51,300 nt of DNA from Klenkia sp. PcliD-1-E (lineage in GTDB: Bacteria; Actinomycetota; Actinomycetes; Mycobacteriales; Geodermatophilaceae): assembly GCF_024124375.1 (NCBI RefSeq), contig NZ_JAMXRZ010000012.1, positions 1-51,300 on the forward strand, read 5' to 3'. Numbering within the stretch: position 1 is the first letter of the stretch; each line of letters opens with the position of its first letter. The position numbers were made by a program, and so were the translations under genes. The notes under the pieces were generated by a model that had not been told where the DNA came from, made no database searches, and saw only the letters and a list, made by a program, of their open reading frames with translations. Below, piece after piece: positions 8,768-16,379 of the stretch.

Positions 8768-9708
8768 GCACCCCCATCGGCCCGGTCGACGCGACGAAGG
8801 TCCCCCGCTACGGCGGCCCGGCCACCTTCGCCCGGCTGCCCCGCCTCGACGAGGTGTCCCGCGCCGACGTGGCCGTCGTCGGCATCCCGTTCGACTCCGG
8901 CGTCAGCTACCGGCCCGGCGCCCGGTTCGGCCCGGGCCACGTGCGTGCCGGCTCCAAGCTGCTGCGCCCCTACAACCCGGCGCTGGACGCGATGCCCTTC
9001 GGCACCCAGCAGGTCGCCGACGCCGGCGACCTGGGGGTGAACCCGTTCGACATCGAGGAGGCCATCCAGACCATCGACGACGGGATCAGCGCGCTGCGGG
9101 CCGACGGCGCACAGGTGCTGACCCTGGGCGGCGACCACACGGTGGCGCTGCCGATCCTGCGGTCGGTGGCCCGCGACCACGGCCCGGTCGCCGTGCTGCA
9201 CTTCGACGCGCACCTGGACACCTGGGACACCTACTTCGGCGCGCCCTACACCCACGGCACGCCGTTCCGGCGGGCCAGCGAGGAGGGGCTGGTCGACCAG
9301 GAGCGGTCGATGCACATCGGCATCCGCGGGCCGCTGTACTCCAAGCAGGACCTGGAGGACGACGGCGTGCTCGGTTTCCAGGTGGTGCGCAGCGACGACT
9401 ACGAGGTCGACGGCACGGCCAGCGTCGTGGAGCGGATGCGCCGCCGGCTGGGCGACGGGCCGGTCTACGTGTCGGTGGACATCGACGTGCTGGACCCCGC
9501 GCACGCGCCGGGCACCGGCACGCCGGAGGCCGGCGGGCTGACCAGCCGGGAGCTGCTCAACACGCTCCGCGGCCTGGTCGGCCTGGACGTCGTCGGCGCG
9601 GACATCGTGGAGGTCTCCCCCGCCTACGACCACGCCGAGCTGACCGCGGTGGCGGCCTCGCACACCGCCTACGAGCTGCTCAGCGTGCTGGCGCTCAACC
9701 GCGCCTGA
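8764..9708 (+). CDS. agmatinase-type ureohydrolase (second copy)
   Basis: A 314-residue ureohydrolase with the full dinuclear metal site: His125 (GGDHT), Asp148/His150/Asp152 (DAHLD), Asp239/Asp241 (SVDID), and the [12 protein letters not shown] motif. It is closer to the classical agmatinase/SpeB pattern ([17 protein letters not shown] after the DAHLD motif) than the copy at 1735. It should release urea from a guanidino compound in the cytoplasm. It is the last gene of the permease operon, overlapping the SnoaL-like gene by four bases. Two dissimilar ureohydrolases in 8 kb suggest two different guanidino substrates or two steps. Confidence 0.93.
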   Translation: MSTPIGPVDATKVPRYGGPATFARLPRLDEVSRADVAVVGIPFDSGVSYRPGARFGPGHVRAGSKLLRPYNPALDAMPFGTQQVADAGDLGVNPFDIEEAIQTIDDGISALRADGAQVLTLGGDHTVALPILRSVARDHGPVAVLHFDAHLDTWDTYFGAPYTHGTPFRRASEEGLVDQERSMHIGIRGPLYSKQDLEDDGVLGFQVVRSDDYEVDGTASVVERMRRRLGDGPVYVSVDIDVLDPAHAPGTGTPEAGGLTSRELLNTLRGLVGLDVVGADIVEVSPAYDHAELTAVAASHTAYELLSVLALNRA

Positions 9709-9709
9709 G

Positions 9710-10432
9710 CTACCCGACCGCCCCGCCCACCAGGGCACCGACCCCGAACGTCACGGCCATCGCGATCGCGCCACCGACGACCAGCCGGACGACGGCGGTG
9801 CCCACCCTCGACCCGCCGAGCCGGGCGCTGACCGCACCGGTGAGCGCCAGGGCGAGCAGCACCACCACGAAGGTGACCGCCACCCGGACGGAGGTCGGGG
9901 CCAGCAGGATCGCGGCCAGGGGCAGCAGCGAGCCGAGGGTGAAGGCCAGCGCGGAGGCACCCGCGGCGTGCCAGGGGTTGGTCAGCTCGTCGGGGTCGAT
10001 GCCGAGCTCGGCCTCGACGTGCGCGGCGAGCGCGTCGTGCTCGGTGAGCTCCTCGGCGACCTTCCGCGCGGTGGCCGCCGACAGGCCCTTCGTCTGGTAG
10101 ATCGCGGCCAGCTCCTCGAGCTCCTGCTCGGGCATCTCGGCCAGCTCGCGCTTCTCCTTGCGGACCAGGGCCCGCTCGCTGTCGCGCTGGCTGCTCACCG
10201 ACACGTACTCGCCCAGCGCCATCGACACCGCACCGGCCACCAGCCCGGCGACGCCGGCGGTGAGCACCGGCCCGTCGGCGGTGGTCGCCCCGGCCACGCC
10301 GACGACCAGGCCGGCGGTGGACACGATGCCGTCGTTGGCGCCGAGCACCCCGGCGCGCAGCCAGTTCAGCCGGGAGCTCAGGGCACCGGCGTGCGGCTCG
10401 TCCTGGTGGGTGGGCGCGTCCTGCGTGGTCAC
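9710..10432 (-). CDS. VIT1/CCC1-family transporter
   Basis: A 240-residue membrane protein of the VIT1/CCC1 family, which moves Fe(II) or Mn(II). It begins with the family block LNWLRAGVLGANDGIVSTAGLVVGVAGAT (split here by the first helix), then a second helix with SMALGEYVSVSSQRD. A charged cytoplasmic segment follows (EKRELAEMPEQELEELAAIY...), and three C-terminal membrane helices. The GTG start lies seven bases after a TACCGT box, suggesting a leaderless transcript. Mn transport would fit two Mn-type ureohydrolases next door, but they converge rather than share an operon, so this link is speculative. Confidence 0.9.
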   Translation of the reverse strand: MTTQDAPTHQDEPHAGALSSRLNWLRAGVLGANDGIVSTAGLVVGVAGATTADGPVLTAGVAGLVAGAVSMALGEYVSVSSQRDSERALVRKEKRELAEMPEQELEELAAIYQTKGLSAATARKVAEELTEHDALAAHVEAELGIDPDELTNPWHAAGASALAFTLGSLLPLAAILLAPTSVRVAVTFVVVLLALALTGAVSARLGGSRVGTAVVRLVVGGAIAMAVTFGVGALVGGAVG

Positions 10433-10439
10433 GGCGGCG

Positions 10440-10459
10440 ACGGTAGGTCGCGCGCGACC
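10440..10459 (-). promoter_or_regulatory. candidate leaderless promoter of the VIT1-like gene, with palindrome
   Basis: On the minus strand TACCGT (10440-10445) ends seven bases before the GTG start, the geometry of a -10 box for a leaderless mRNA. Directly upstream is a perfect 14-base palindrome GGTCGCGCGCGACC (10446-10459), a possible operator. Confidence 0.4.
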
Positions 10460-10496
10460 GTGCTGCCAGCGAGGGAAGGCTGGGCTACCCGGGAGG

Positions 10497-10970
10497 TCAG
10501 CCCTCCGGGGGACGGGTGCCCCAGGCGTAGGTCTGCTTGGCCAGGCCCAGGTAGAGGAAGGTCTCGGTGGACTCCACGCCCTCGACCGCCCGGATGCGGC
10601 TCACGGTGTCCAGCAGCTGGGTGTCGTCGACGCAGACCACCTCGACCAGCAGGTCCAGCGAGCCCGCGGAGATGACGACGTAGTCCACCTCGTCGAAGGC
10701 GGCCAGCGCGTCGGCGACCACCCGGCTGTCCCCGCGCACCCGGACACCGACCATCGCCTGCCGCGGGAACCCGACCTGGCGGGGGTCGGTGACCGCGACG
10801 ATCTGCATCACCCCGGCGTCCAGGAGGCGCTGCACCCGCTGCCGGACGGCGGCCTCGCTCAGCCCGACCGCCTCGGCGATGCGGGCGTAGGGACGGCGAC
10901 CGTCCTGCTGCAGCTGCTCGATGATGGCCCGGGAGGTGTCGTCGAGCACCACCGCCTGCCGCTCCACCAC
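10497..10970 (-). CDS. Lrp/AsnC-family transcriptional regulator
   Basis: A 157-residue regulator. Residues about 8-57 form the winged helix-turn-helix (LDDTSRAIIEQLQQDGRRPYA..IAEAVGLSEAAVRQRVQRL). The rest is the RAM ligand domain that senses amino acids and forms octamers. The GTG start has AGGGGGG upstream. The gene lies 69 bases downstream of the ThrE-type exporter gene on the same strand. A feast/famine regulator next to an amino-acid exporter is a known arrangement (for example lrp with brnFE in Corynebacterium), so control of export is a reasonable guess. It could also control nearby amine catabolism. Confidence 0.92.
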   Translation of the reverse strand: MVERQAVVLDDTSRAIIEQLQQDGRRPYARIAEAVGLSEAAVRQRVQRLLDAGVMQIVAVTDPRQVGFPRQAMVGVRVRGDSRVVADALAAFDEVDYVVISAGSLDLLVEVVCVDDTQLLDTVSRIRAVEGVESTETFLYLGLAKQTYAWGTRPPEG

Positions 10971-11039
10971 GCGCCCCCCTACGGATACCGTCGTCCGCCG
11001 GTCCCCCGACGACGCGAACAGTAGTCCTGGCCGGTCGCG

Positions 11040-12428
11040 TCAGTCCGCCAGCGACGCCCGACGCCGCACGCGCCGCTCGTACCGGTCCAGCTGCCCGCCC
11101 AGCGGACGGCCCAGGTACCGGCCGAGCACCACCCCCGCGGCCAGCGCCAGCCCGACCGCCGCGGCGCCGACCAGCTCGCCCGTACCGCCGGCGACGTCGC
11201 CGCCCACCACGACGGCGAACAGGCCGCGGTAGATGGCCAGGCCCGGCAGCAGCGGCACGATGCCGCACACCGCCACCAGCAGTGCCGGCACCCGGAGCCG
11301 GCCGCCCAGGGCCTCGCCCCCGAAGCCGACGACCGCGGCCGCGGCCGCGCTGGCCACGGCCGGGCCGACCCCGAGGGCACCCGCCGCGGCCGTGGTGGCC
11401 CAGGACAGACCGCCGGCCACCACGGCCACGGCCAGACCGCGGGGCCCGGCGTAGGAGGCCAGCGCCCACGAACCCCCCATGAGCGCCGCCGCCGTCAGCG
11501 CCACGGCGAACGGGACGCTCACGGTGGCCGGGTCGACCACCCGCAGCGGGACCTCCACCCGGCGCGCCACGTCCAGCACCGCGGCGATGCCGACGACGAT
11601 GCCGGTGGTCAGGGTGACCACCTCGAACGCCCGGGCGGCCGCGGTGACCGGGAACCCGCTGATGGCGTCCTCGGCCGCGCCGACCAGGTAGAGCCCGGCC
11701 AGCAGCACGACGATCCCCGCGGCGACCACCAGCGACGCCCGGATCTCCACGCCCGCGGCGACCAGGACGACCGCCGTCGAGGTGACCACGGCCGCGCCGG
11801 CCGCCTGCTGGAAGAACACCGGCAGGCCGCGCCGGTTGAGCAACCGGATGGTCCGTTCGACGACGGCGGTGGTGACCGCCGCGACCAGGGCGACCAGCCA
11901 GCTCCCGCCCAGCAGGACCGCGACGCAGGCCGCGACCCCGGACCACCCCAGGGCGTGCAGGGACCGGCGGTAGGGGTGGGGTGCGGCGAGCACGGCGTCC
12001 AGCCGCCGGTGGGCCTCCTCGAGGGCGAGCAGCCCGTCGGTGACCTCCGTGGCCAGGTCGGTGATGCCCTGCAGCCGGGTGTAGTCCAGCCCGCGCGGCC
12101 GGACGATCCGCATGACCACCAGCGGCGGGACGTCGTCCGGGTCGTAGCCGATGGTCAGCGAGGTGAAGGTCATGTCCACCTGGCAGTCGGTCAGGCCGTA
12201 TGCGGCGGCCACCCGCAGCGCGCCGGCGGTCACGTCGGCGGCCGAGGCGCCCACGGACATCATCGCCTCGCCGATCCGCAGCGCCAGCGACAGCGCGGAC
12301 CGCGCGGTGGCCTCGTCGACCCCACCGGGCCCGGCCCGCAGCGCCAGCGGCTCGGTGGGCGGCCCGGACCCGCTGACCGCCCGCCGCGCCCGGTCGGGCA
12401 ACCGCCGTCCCCACCCCTCGCCCGCCAT
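11040..12428 (-). CDS. threonine/serine exporter (ThrE) family membrane protein
   Basis: A 462-residue protein with the ThrE two-part layout. The N-terminal soluble domain (about residues 38-165; SLALRIGEAMMSVGASAADVT, then VDMTFTSLTIGY) is followed by about ten hydrophobic segments and a short basic tail. Homologues export threonine and serine by proton antiport. The ATG start sits six bases after TAGCCT with no ribosome site, so it is probably leaderless. The Lrp gene follows at 69 bases and may be cotranscribed. Substrate is inferred from family only. Confidence 0.9.
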   Translation of the reverse strand: MAGEGWGRRLPDRARRAVSGSGPPTEPLALRAGPGGVDEATARSALSLALRIGEAMMSVGASAADVTAGALRVAAAYGLTDCQVDMTFTSLTIGYDPDDVPPLVVMRIVRPRGLDYTRLQGITDLATEVTDGLLALEEAHRRLDAVLAAPHPYRRSLHALGWSGVAACVAVLLGGSWLVALVAAVTTAVVERTIRLLNRRGLPVFFQQAAGAAVVTSTAVVLVAAGVEIRASLVVAAGIVVLLAGLYLVGAAEDAISGFPVTAAARAFEVVTLTTGIVVGIAAVLDVARRVEVPLRVVDPATVSVPFAVALTAAALMGGSWALASYAGPRGLAVAVVAGGLSWATTAAAGALGVGPAVASAAAAAVVGFGGEALGGRLRVPALLVAVCGIVPLLPGLAIYRGLFAVVVGGDVAGGTGELVGAAAVGLALAAGVVLGRYLGRPLGGQLDRYERRVRRRASLAD

Positions 12429-12434
12429 CCCCGC

Positions 12435-12440
12435 AGGCTA
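12435..12440 (-). promoter_or_regulatory. candidate -10 box of the ThrE-type gene (leaderless)
   Basis: TAGCCT on the minus strand, followed after six bases by the ATG start at 12428. No Shine-Dalgarno sequence fits between, so transcription would begin at or next to the start codon. Confidence 0.4.
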
Positions 12441-12458
12441 CGGAGGGCGAGGCTGCCC

Positions 12459-12550
12459 GGCGTGGATCAGGTGGGACGACGAGCGTGCATCCTCAGCCAC
12501 CGACGTCGGCGGCTGAGGATGCACACTGCCCGTCGGAGCTGAAACACGCC
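12459..12550. repeat. family A palindromic repeat, copy 1 (92 bp)
   Basis: A nested inverted repeat in the gap after the CitE-like gene. The outer arm starts GGCGTGGATCAG and pairs imperfectly with the far end. The inner arms GTGCATCCTCAGCC / GGCTGAGGATGCAC (12485-12498 and 12511-12524) are perfect and enclose CCGACGTCGG. A second copy of exactly the same length lies at 39489. The first 22 bases of the two copies are identical. It could act as terminator, mRNA stabiliser or small non-autonomous mobile element. Confidence 0.8.
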
Positions 12551-12576
12551 GCTCCGGCCGGCCGGGGGCTCAGGCA

Positions 12577-13413
12577 TCAGGCGAGGGCGAGGGTGGCGCG
12601 GGCCCGGCGGGCGACCGCCTCGTCCAGCAGCGTCCCGTCGGCGCCGACCGCCACCCCGGGGCTGGCCTCCAGGCGGGCGAGGACCTCCCGGGCGGCGGCG
12701 ACCTCCTCCGGGGCCGGCCGGCAGACCCGCTCGACCACCTCGACCTGGGCGGGGTGGATGCAGGCCCGCCCCCGGAAGCCGAGGGCCACCAGCCGCCGCG
12801 TCTCGGCCTCGAAGGCGGCGAGGTCGCGGAACACGGTCGACACCGCGGCCGGGGGCGGCGCGATCCCGGCGGCGGCCGACGCCAGCACCACCGAGGAGCG
12901 GGCCAGCAGCAGCTCGGCGCCGTCCGGACCGGGCGTGACGCCGAGGTCGGCGGCCAGGTCGACCTCGCCGAGCTGCAGGCAGCGCACCCGCGGCCCGCCG
13001 GCCAGCGCGGGCGCGGCGAGCACCCCGGCAGCGCTCTCCACCAGCGGGCTCACACCCAGGGTGCACGGCGCCCGGCCGGTGGCCTCCTCGGCGGCGGACA
13101 GCTGGTCGTGCACGCGCTCCAGCAGCGCCCGCGTGGACGCCTTCGGCAGCAGCACGCCGGTGAGCCGGGCACCCCGGGCCACCGCGGCGACGTCGTCGGC
13201 ACCCCGCTGCCCGGTGCCCACCCGGACCCAGACCTGGGTGTCGGTGGCCGGTCCGGCCAGCCAGTCGACGACGGCGGCGCGGGCGTCGTCCTTGCCGGCC
13301 GGGGGGACGGCGTCCTCCAGGTCCAGGACGACGGCGCCCGCCCCGGTGGCCACGGCCTTGTCGAAGCGGTCGGGCCGGTCCCCGGGTACGTAGAGCCAGG
13401 ACCGCACGGTCAC
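12577..13413 (-). CDS. HpcH/HpaI aldolase / CitE-like acyl-CoA lyase
   Basis: A 278-residue CitE-like lyase of the HpcH/HpaI TIM-barrel family, which splits malyl-, methylmalyl- or citramalyl-CoA type thioesters. The start RSWLYVPGDRPDRFDKA is the family signature. Then come VLDLEDAVPP, the metal-binding PLVESAAGV and LQLGEVDLAADLG, and the FRGRACIHPAQ block. The GTG overlaps the acyl-CoA dehydrogenase stop (GTGA). It is last in a four-gene operon with MaoC hydratase, CoA-transferase and acyl-CoA dehydrogenase. This grouping resembles Mycobacterium tuberculosis Rv2498c-Rv2500c, where the CitE homologue works on citramalyl-CoA. The likely reaction is cleavage of citramalyl- or beta-methylmalyl-CoA. 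Confidence 0.92.
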   Translation of the reverse strand: MTVRSWLYVPGDRPDRFDKAVATGAGAVVLDLEDAVPPAGKDDARAAVVDWLAGPATDTQVWVRVGTGQRGADDVAAVARGARLTGVLLPKASTRALLERVHDQLSAAEEATGRAPCTLGVSPLVESAAGVLAAPALAGGPRVRCLQLGEVDLAADLGVTPGPDGAELLLARSSVVLASAAAGIAPPPAAVSTVFRDLAAFEAETRRLVALGFRGRACIHPAQVEVVERVCRPAPEEVAAAREVLARLEASPGVAVGADGTLLDEAVARRARATLALA

Positions 13414-14573
13414 CCGACGACCGTCTTCCCCGCGACCAGGGACTTCGCGATGACGGTGCGCAGCACGTCGTTGGTGCCCTCGCCGATGGCCATCAGCGGG
13501 GCGTCGCGGTAGAGCCGCTCGACGACGAACTCGGTGGAGTAGCCGTAGCCGCCGTGGATGCGCATGGCCTCCAGCGACAGCGACAGCGCGGTCTCCGAGG
13601 CGAAGACCTTGGCCATGCCGGACTCGGCGTCCACCCGCTTGCCGGCGTCGGCCTGGGAGGCGGCCCAGTAGGTGAGCAGCCTTGCTGCCTGCAGCTGGGT
13701 GGCCATCTCGGCGAGCTTGAGCGCGATGGCCTGGAACTCGGCGATCGGGTGGCCGAACGCCTCGCGCTCGCCGGCGTACTTCAGCGCTGCGTCGTAGGCG
13801 GCCTGCGCGACGCCGACCGAACGGCCGGCGATGTTGAGCCGGCCGATCTCCAGCCCGGACAGCGCCTGCTGCATGCCGCGGCCCTCGACCCCGCCGAGCA
13901 CGGCGTCCACCGGCACCCGGACGTCGACCAGGTTGATCTCGCAGGACTCGGTGCCCTTGTAGCCGAGCTTGCCCAGGTCGCGGCTGACCTCGAAGCCGGG
14001 GGTGTCGGTGGGGACCAGCAGCAGCGACATGCCGCGGTGCCGGGGCTGCGCGTCCGGGTCGGTCTTGACCAGGACGGGCAGGACGTCGGCGTGCCGGGCG
14101 TTGGTGATCCAGGTCTTGGTGCCGTTGACGACGTAGTGGTCGCCGTCGCGCACGGCCCGGGTGGCGATGCCCTGCAGGTCGGTGCCGGCGCCGGGCTCGG
14201 TGAGGCCCACCCCGGTGCGCCACTCTCCGGTGGCCAGCTTGGGCAGGTAGTGCTGCTTCTGCTCGTCGGTCCCGTGCTTGGCGATCATCCAGGCGGACAG
14301 CCCGTGGCTGCCGAGGATGCCGGCGATGCCCATCCAGCCGCGGCTGATCTCCTCGTAGACCAGCGTGAAGCTGACCATGTCCAGGGCCAGGCCGCCGTAC
14401 TCCTCGGGCGTGGTGAGCCCGAACAGGCCGAGGGCCTTGAGGTGGTCGACGATCTCGGTCGGGTAGCGCCCGGTGCGCTCCCACTCCGAGGCCACCGGCA
14501 CGATCTCGCGGTCGACGAAGCGCCGCAGCGTCTGCTGGAAGTCGCGCTGTTCCTCGGTGAGGGTGAAGTCCAC
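13410..14573 (-). CDS. acyl-CoA dehydrogenase
   Basis: A 387-residue FAD enzyme that puts a double bond alpha-beta into an acyl-CoA. Visible blocks are the N-terminal helical domain (MDFTLTEEQRDFQQTLRRF), the FAD-binding GVGLTEPGAGTDLQGI and WITNARHADVL strands, and the C-terminal helical domain with IHGGYGYSTEF. The probable catalytic base is Glu365 in IGEGTND. The GTG start is three bases after the CoA-transferase stop. In this operon the substrate is probably a CoA-activated branched diacid such as methylsuccinyl-CoA, giving mesaconyl-CoA for the MaoC hydratase. It is shorter than typical methylsuccinyl-CoA dehydrogenases of the ethylmalonyl-CoA pathway (about 550 residues), so a glutaryl- or isovaleryl-type substrate is an alternative. 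Confidence 0.93.
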   Translation of the reverse strand: MDFTLTEEQRDFQQTLRRFVDREIVPVASEWERTGRYPTEIVDHLKALGLFGLTTPEEYGGLALDMVSFTLVYEEISRGWMGIAGILGSHGLSAWMIAKHGTDEQKQHYLPKLATGEWRTGVGLTEPGAGTDLQGIATRAVRDGDHYVVNGTKTWITNARHADVLPVLVKTDPDAQPRHRGMSLLLVPTDTPGFEVSRDLGKLGYKGTESCEINLVDVRVPVDAVLGGVEGRGMQQALSGLEIGRLNIAGRSVGVAQAAYDAALKYAGEREAFGHPIAEFQAIALKLAEMATQLQAARLLTYWAASQADAGKRVDAESGMAKVFASETALSLSLEAMRIHGGYGYSTEFVVERLYRDAPLMAIGEGTNDVLRTVIAKSLVAGKTVVG

Positions 14574-14576
14574 GGG

Positions 14577-15782
14577 TCAGCTCCCCTGCTGTCCGAACGC
14601 GCCTGCGGCCTCGAGCTCGGCCACGCGCTCGGCCGAGTAGCCGAGCAGGTCGCGGGTGATGCGGTCCTGGTGCTCGTTGCGGTGCGGGGCCCGGCGGTGG
14701 TCGGTGCGCGGCTCGCCGAAGCGGACCGGGCTGCCCACCTGCTTCACGGTGCCCCAGTGCGGGTGCTCGGTCTCCAGCAGCAGTCCTCGGGCGGCGGCCT
14801 GCGGGTCGGCCAGGGCCTGGCCGACGTCGTTGATCGGGGACGACGGCACCCCGGCGGCGCGCAGCTGCGCCATCCAGTGCTCCACCGTGTCGGTGCGGAA
14901 CGCCTCCTTCAGCTGCGGCAGCAGGGCGTCGCGGTGGCGGTCGCGAAGCGCGAAGGTGGCGAACCGCCCGTCGTCCCCGAGGTCGGGCCGACCGAGGACC
15001 GCGACCAGGCGCTGCCAGAACTTCTCCTTGGCGCAGCCGACGACCAGCCAGCCGTCGGAGGCCTCGAACGCCTGGAACGGCACCAGCGAGGGGTGCGCGG
15101 AGTCCTTCGTGCGGACCGGTTCGTACCCCGCCGTCATCGCCCACGTCGCCGGGTAGGTCAGCAGCGAGACGGCGGTGTCGTAGAGCGAGACGTCGCAGTC
15201 GCCGCCGACCCCGTCCCGCCGGGCGGCGTGCAGGCCGGCGAGCAGGCTGAGCGCGGCGACGAACCCGCTGGAGAAGTCGACGAGGGACAGCCCGGTCTTG
15301 GTGGGCGGGCCGCCGGGGTCGCCGGTGAGGCTCATCCACCCGGCGATGCCCTGCAGCACGTAGTCGTAGCCGGGCTCGGCCTGCCGGGGCCCGGTCATGC
15401 CGAAGCCGGTGAGGCTGCAGCAGACGATCGCCGGGTTGAGGTGGGCGAGGTCGGCGTACCGGATGCCGATCTTGGCGGGGACGTCGCCGCGCAGGTTGGA
15501 CCAGACGGCGTCGCTGGTGCGCACCAGGTCCTCGAACACCGCCCGGCCGGCGGCGGTGGAGATGTCGAGGGACAGGCTCTGCTTGTTGCGGTTGAAGGTC
15601 TCGTAGAACAGCGAGTCCTCGCCGTGCACGTAGGGCGGGACGTAGCGGCCGATGTCGCCGCCGGTGCGCGGGTCCTCGATCTTGATGACCTCGGCGCCCA
15701 GGTCGGCCAGGTGCACGCTGCCGAAGGGGCCGGCGCCGTACTGCTCGAGCGCGATGACCCGGACGTCCTCCAGCGGCCTCAT
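14577..15782 (-). CDS. CaiB/BaiF family CoA-transferase (first copy)
   Basis: A 401-residue class III CoA-transferase, moving CoA from a donor such as succinyl-CoA onto a carboxylic acid. The N-terminal block MRPLEDVRVIALEQYGAGPF and the LGAEVIKIEDP strand are typical. The catalytic Asp is probably Asp202 in SLYDTAV. The ATG overlaps the MaoC gene stop (ATGA). It would activate the diacid for the downstream acyl-CoA dehydrogenase, or itaconate/mesaconate for the hydratase. Human and bacterial relatives act on C5 diacids (itaconate, glutarate, HMG), which fits, but specificity is inferred. Confidence 0.92.
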   Translation of the reverse strand: MRPLEDVRVIALEQYGAGPFGSVHLADLGAEVIKIEDPRTGGDIGRYVPPYVHGEDSLFYETFNRNKQSLSLDISTAAGRAVFEDLVRTSDAVWSNLRGDVPAKIGIRYADLAHLNPAIVCCSLTGFGMTGPRQAEPGYDYVLQGIAGWMSLTGDPGGPPTKTGLSLVDFSSGFVAALSLLAGLHAARRDGVGGDCDVSLYDTAVSLLTYPATWAMTAGYEPVRTKDSAHPSLVPFQAFEASDGWLVVGCAKEKFWQRLVAVLGRPDLGDDGRFATFALRDRHRDALLPQLKEAFRTDTVEHWMAQLRAAGVPSSPINDVGQALADPQAAARGLLLETEHPHWGTVKQVGSPVRFGEPRTDHRRAPHRNEHQDRITRDLLGYSAERVAELEAAGAFGQQGS

Positions 15783-16300
15783 GCCATCGGCCCGGTCTTG
15801 GCCTCGGGGAAGTGGCCCTGCCCGATGCCGCTCTCCCGGGTGGCCACCATCACCGAGCGCTTGAACGAGATGCATTCGTCGCCGTCGGCGTTCAGCCCGC
15901 GGGTGACCATCGAGACGATGCCGGCGTACGGGCGGCTCTTCGAGGCGCGCAGCGCGGTGCAGAGGCTCTCGGCGTAGAGGGTGTCGCCGACGTAGACCGG
16001 GTGGGTCAGCTTCACGTCGGTCATCTCCAGGTTGGCGACCGCGTTCTGGCTCATGTCCAGCACGCTCAGGCCCAGCGTCAGCGCGATGGTCAGCCCGGAG
16101 TTGACGATCACCCGGCCCCCGGTGATCGGGTTCTGCGCGGCCAGGTGTGCGTTGACGTGCTGCTGGTTGGTGTTCATCGTCAGCATCGTCAGCCAGGTGT
16201 TGTCAGCCTCGGAGATCGTGCGGCCGAGCGGGTGCTGGTAGACGTCGCCGACGACGTAGTCCTCGAAGAACCGCCCCAGGACGGCGGGGTGCGTGGCCAT
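15779..16300 (-). CDS. MaoC-like enoyl-CoA (mesaconyl/itaconyl-CoA type) hydratase
   Basis: A 173-residue single hot-dog-fold hydratase. The block GRTISEADNTWLTMLTMNT followed by NQQHVN is the mesaconyl/itaconyl-CoA hydratase version of the MaoC motif, with the His of NQQHVN as likely catalytic residue. The ATG follows GGGAGG at seven bases. It is first of four coupled genes (hydratase, CoA-transferase, dehydrogenase, CitE lyase). Together they could take a C5 diacid through mesaconyl-CoA and citramalyl- or methylmalyl-CoA to two central metabolites. A 19-base motif shared with the WrbA/RutA-like cluster lies 28 bases upstream. Confidence 0.9.
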   Translation of the reverse strand: MATHPAVLGRFFEDYVVGDVYQHPLGRTISEADNTWLTMLTMNTNQQHVNAHLAAQNPITGGRVIVNSGLTIALTLGLSVLDMSQNAVANLEMTDVKLTHPVYVGDTLYAESLCTALRASKSRPYAGIVSMVTRGLNADGDECISFKRSVMVATRESGIGQGHFPEAKTGPMA

Positions 16301-16327
16301 GGATGTGCCTCCCTCGACAGCTGCACG

Positions 16328-16346
16328 CTAAATGTCTGATGATTCG
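16328..16346. promoter_or_regulatory. putative GntR operator, site 3 (inverted orientation)
   Basis: Read on the minus strand this is CGAATCATCAGACATTTAG, matching site 1 (19615) at 14 of 19 positions and site 2 (20878) at 14 of 19. It lies between the divergent MaoC operon and amidase gene, so one regulator could control both. It starts 52 bases before the preferred amidase start; the other sites have similar spacing. Confidence 0.5.
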
Positions 16347-16379
16347 GTGCGCAAGCCCCCTGCGACGTCTGGAGTGCCG

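Noticed and set aside
12459-12550. The palindromic repeats as a CRISPR array
   Set aside because: The copies are single, tens of kilobases apart and self-complementary over their whole length; there are no spacers and no cas genes.
16332-16379. An upstream ATG for the amidase gene
   Set aside because: There is no ribosome site before it and it overlaps the operator motif. GTG 16380 has GGAG at the right distance. It cannot be fully excluded.
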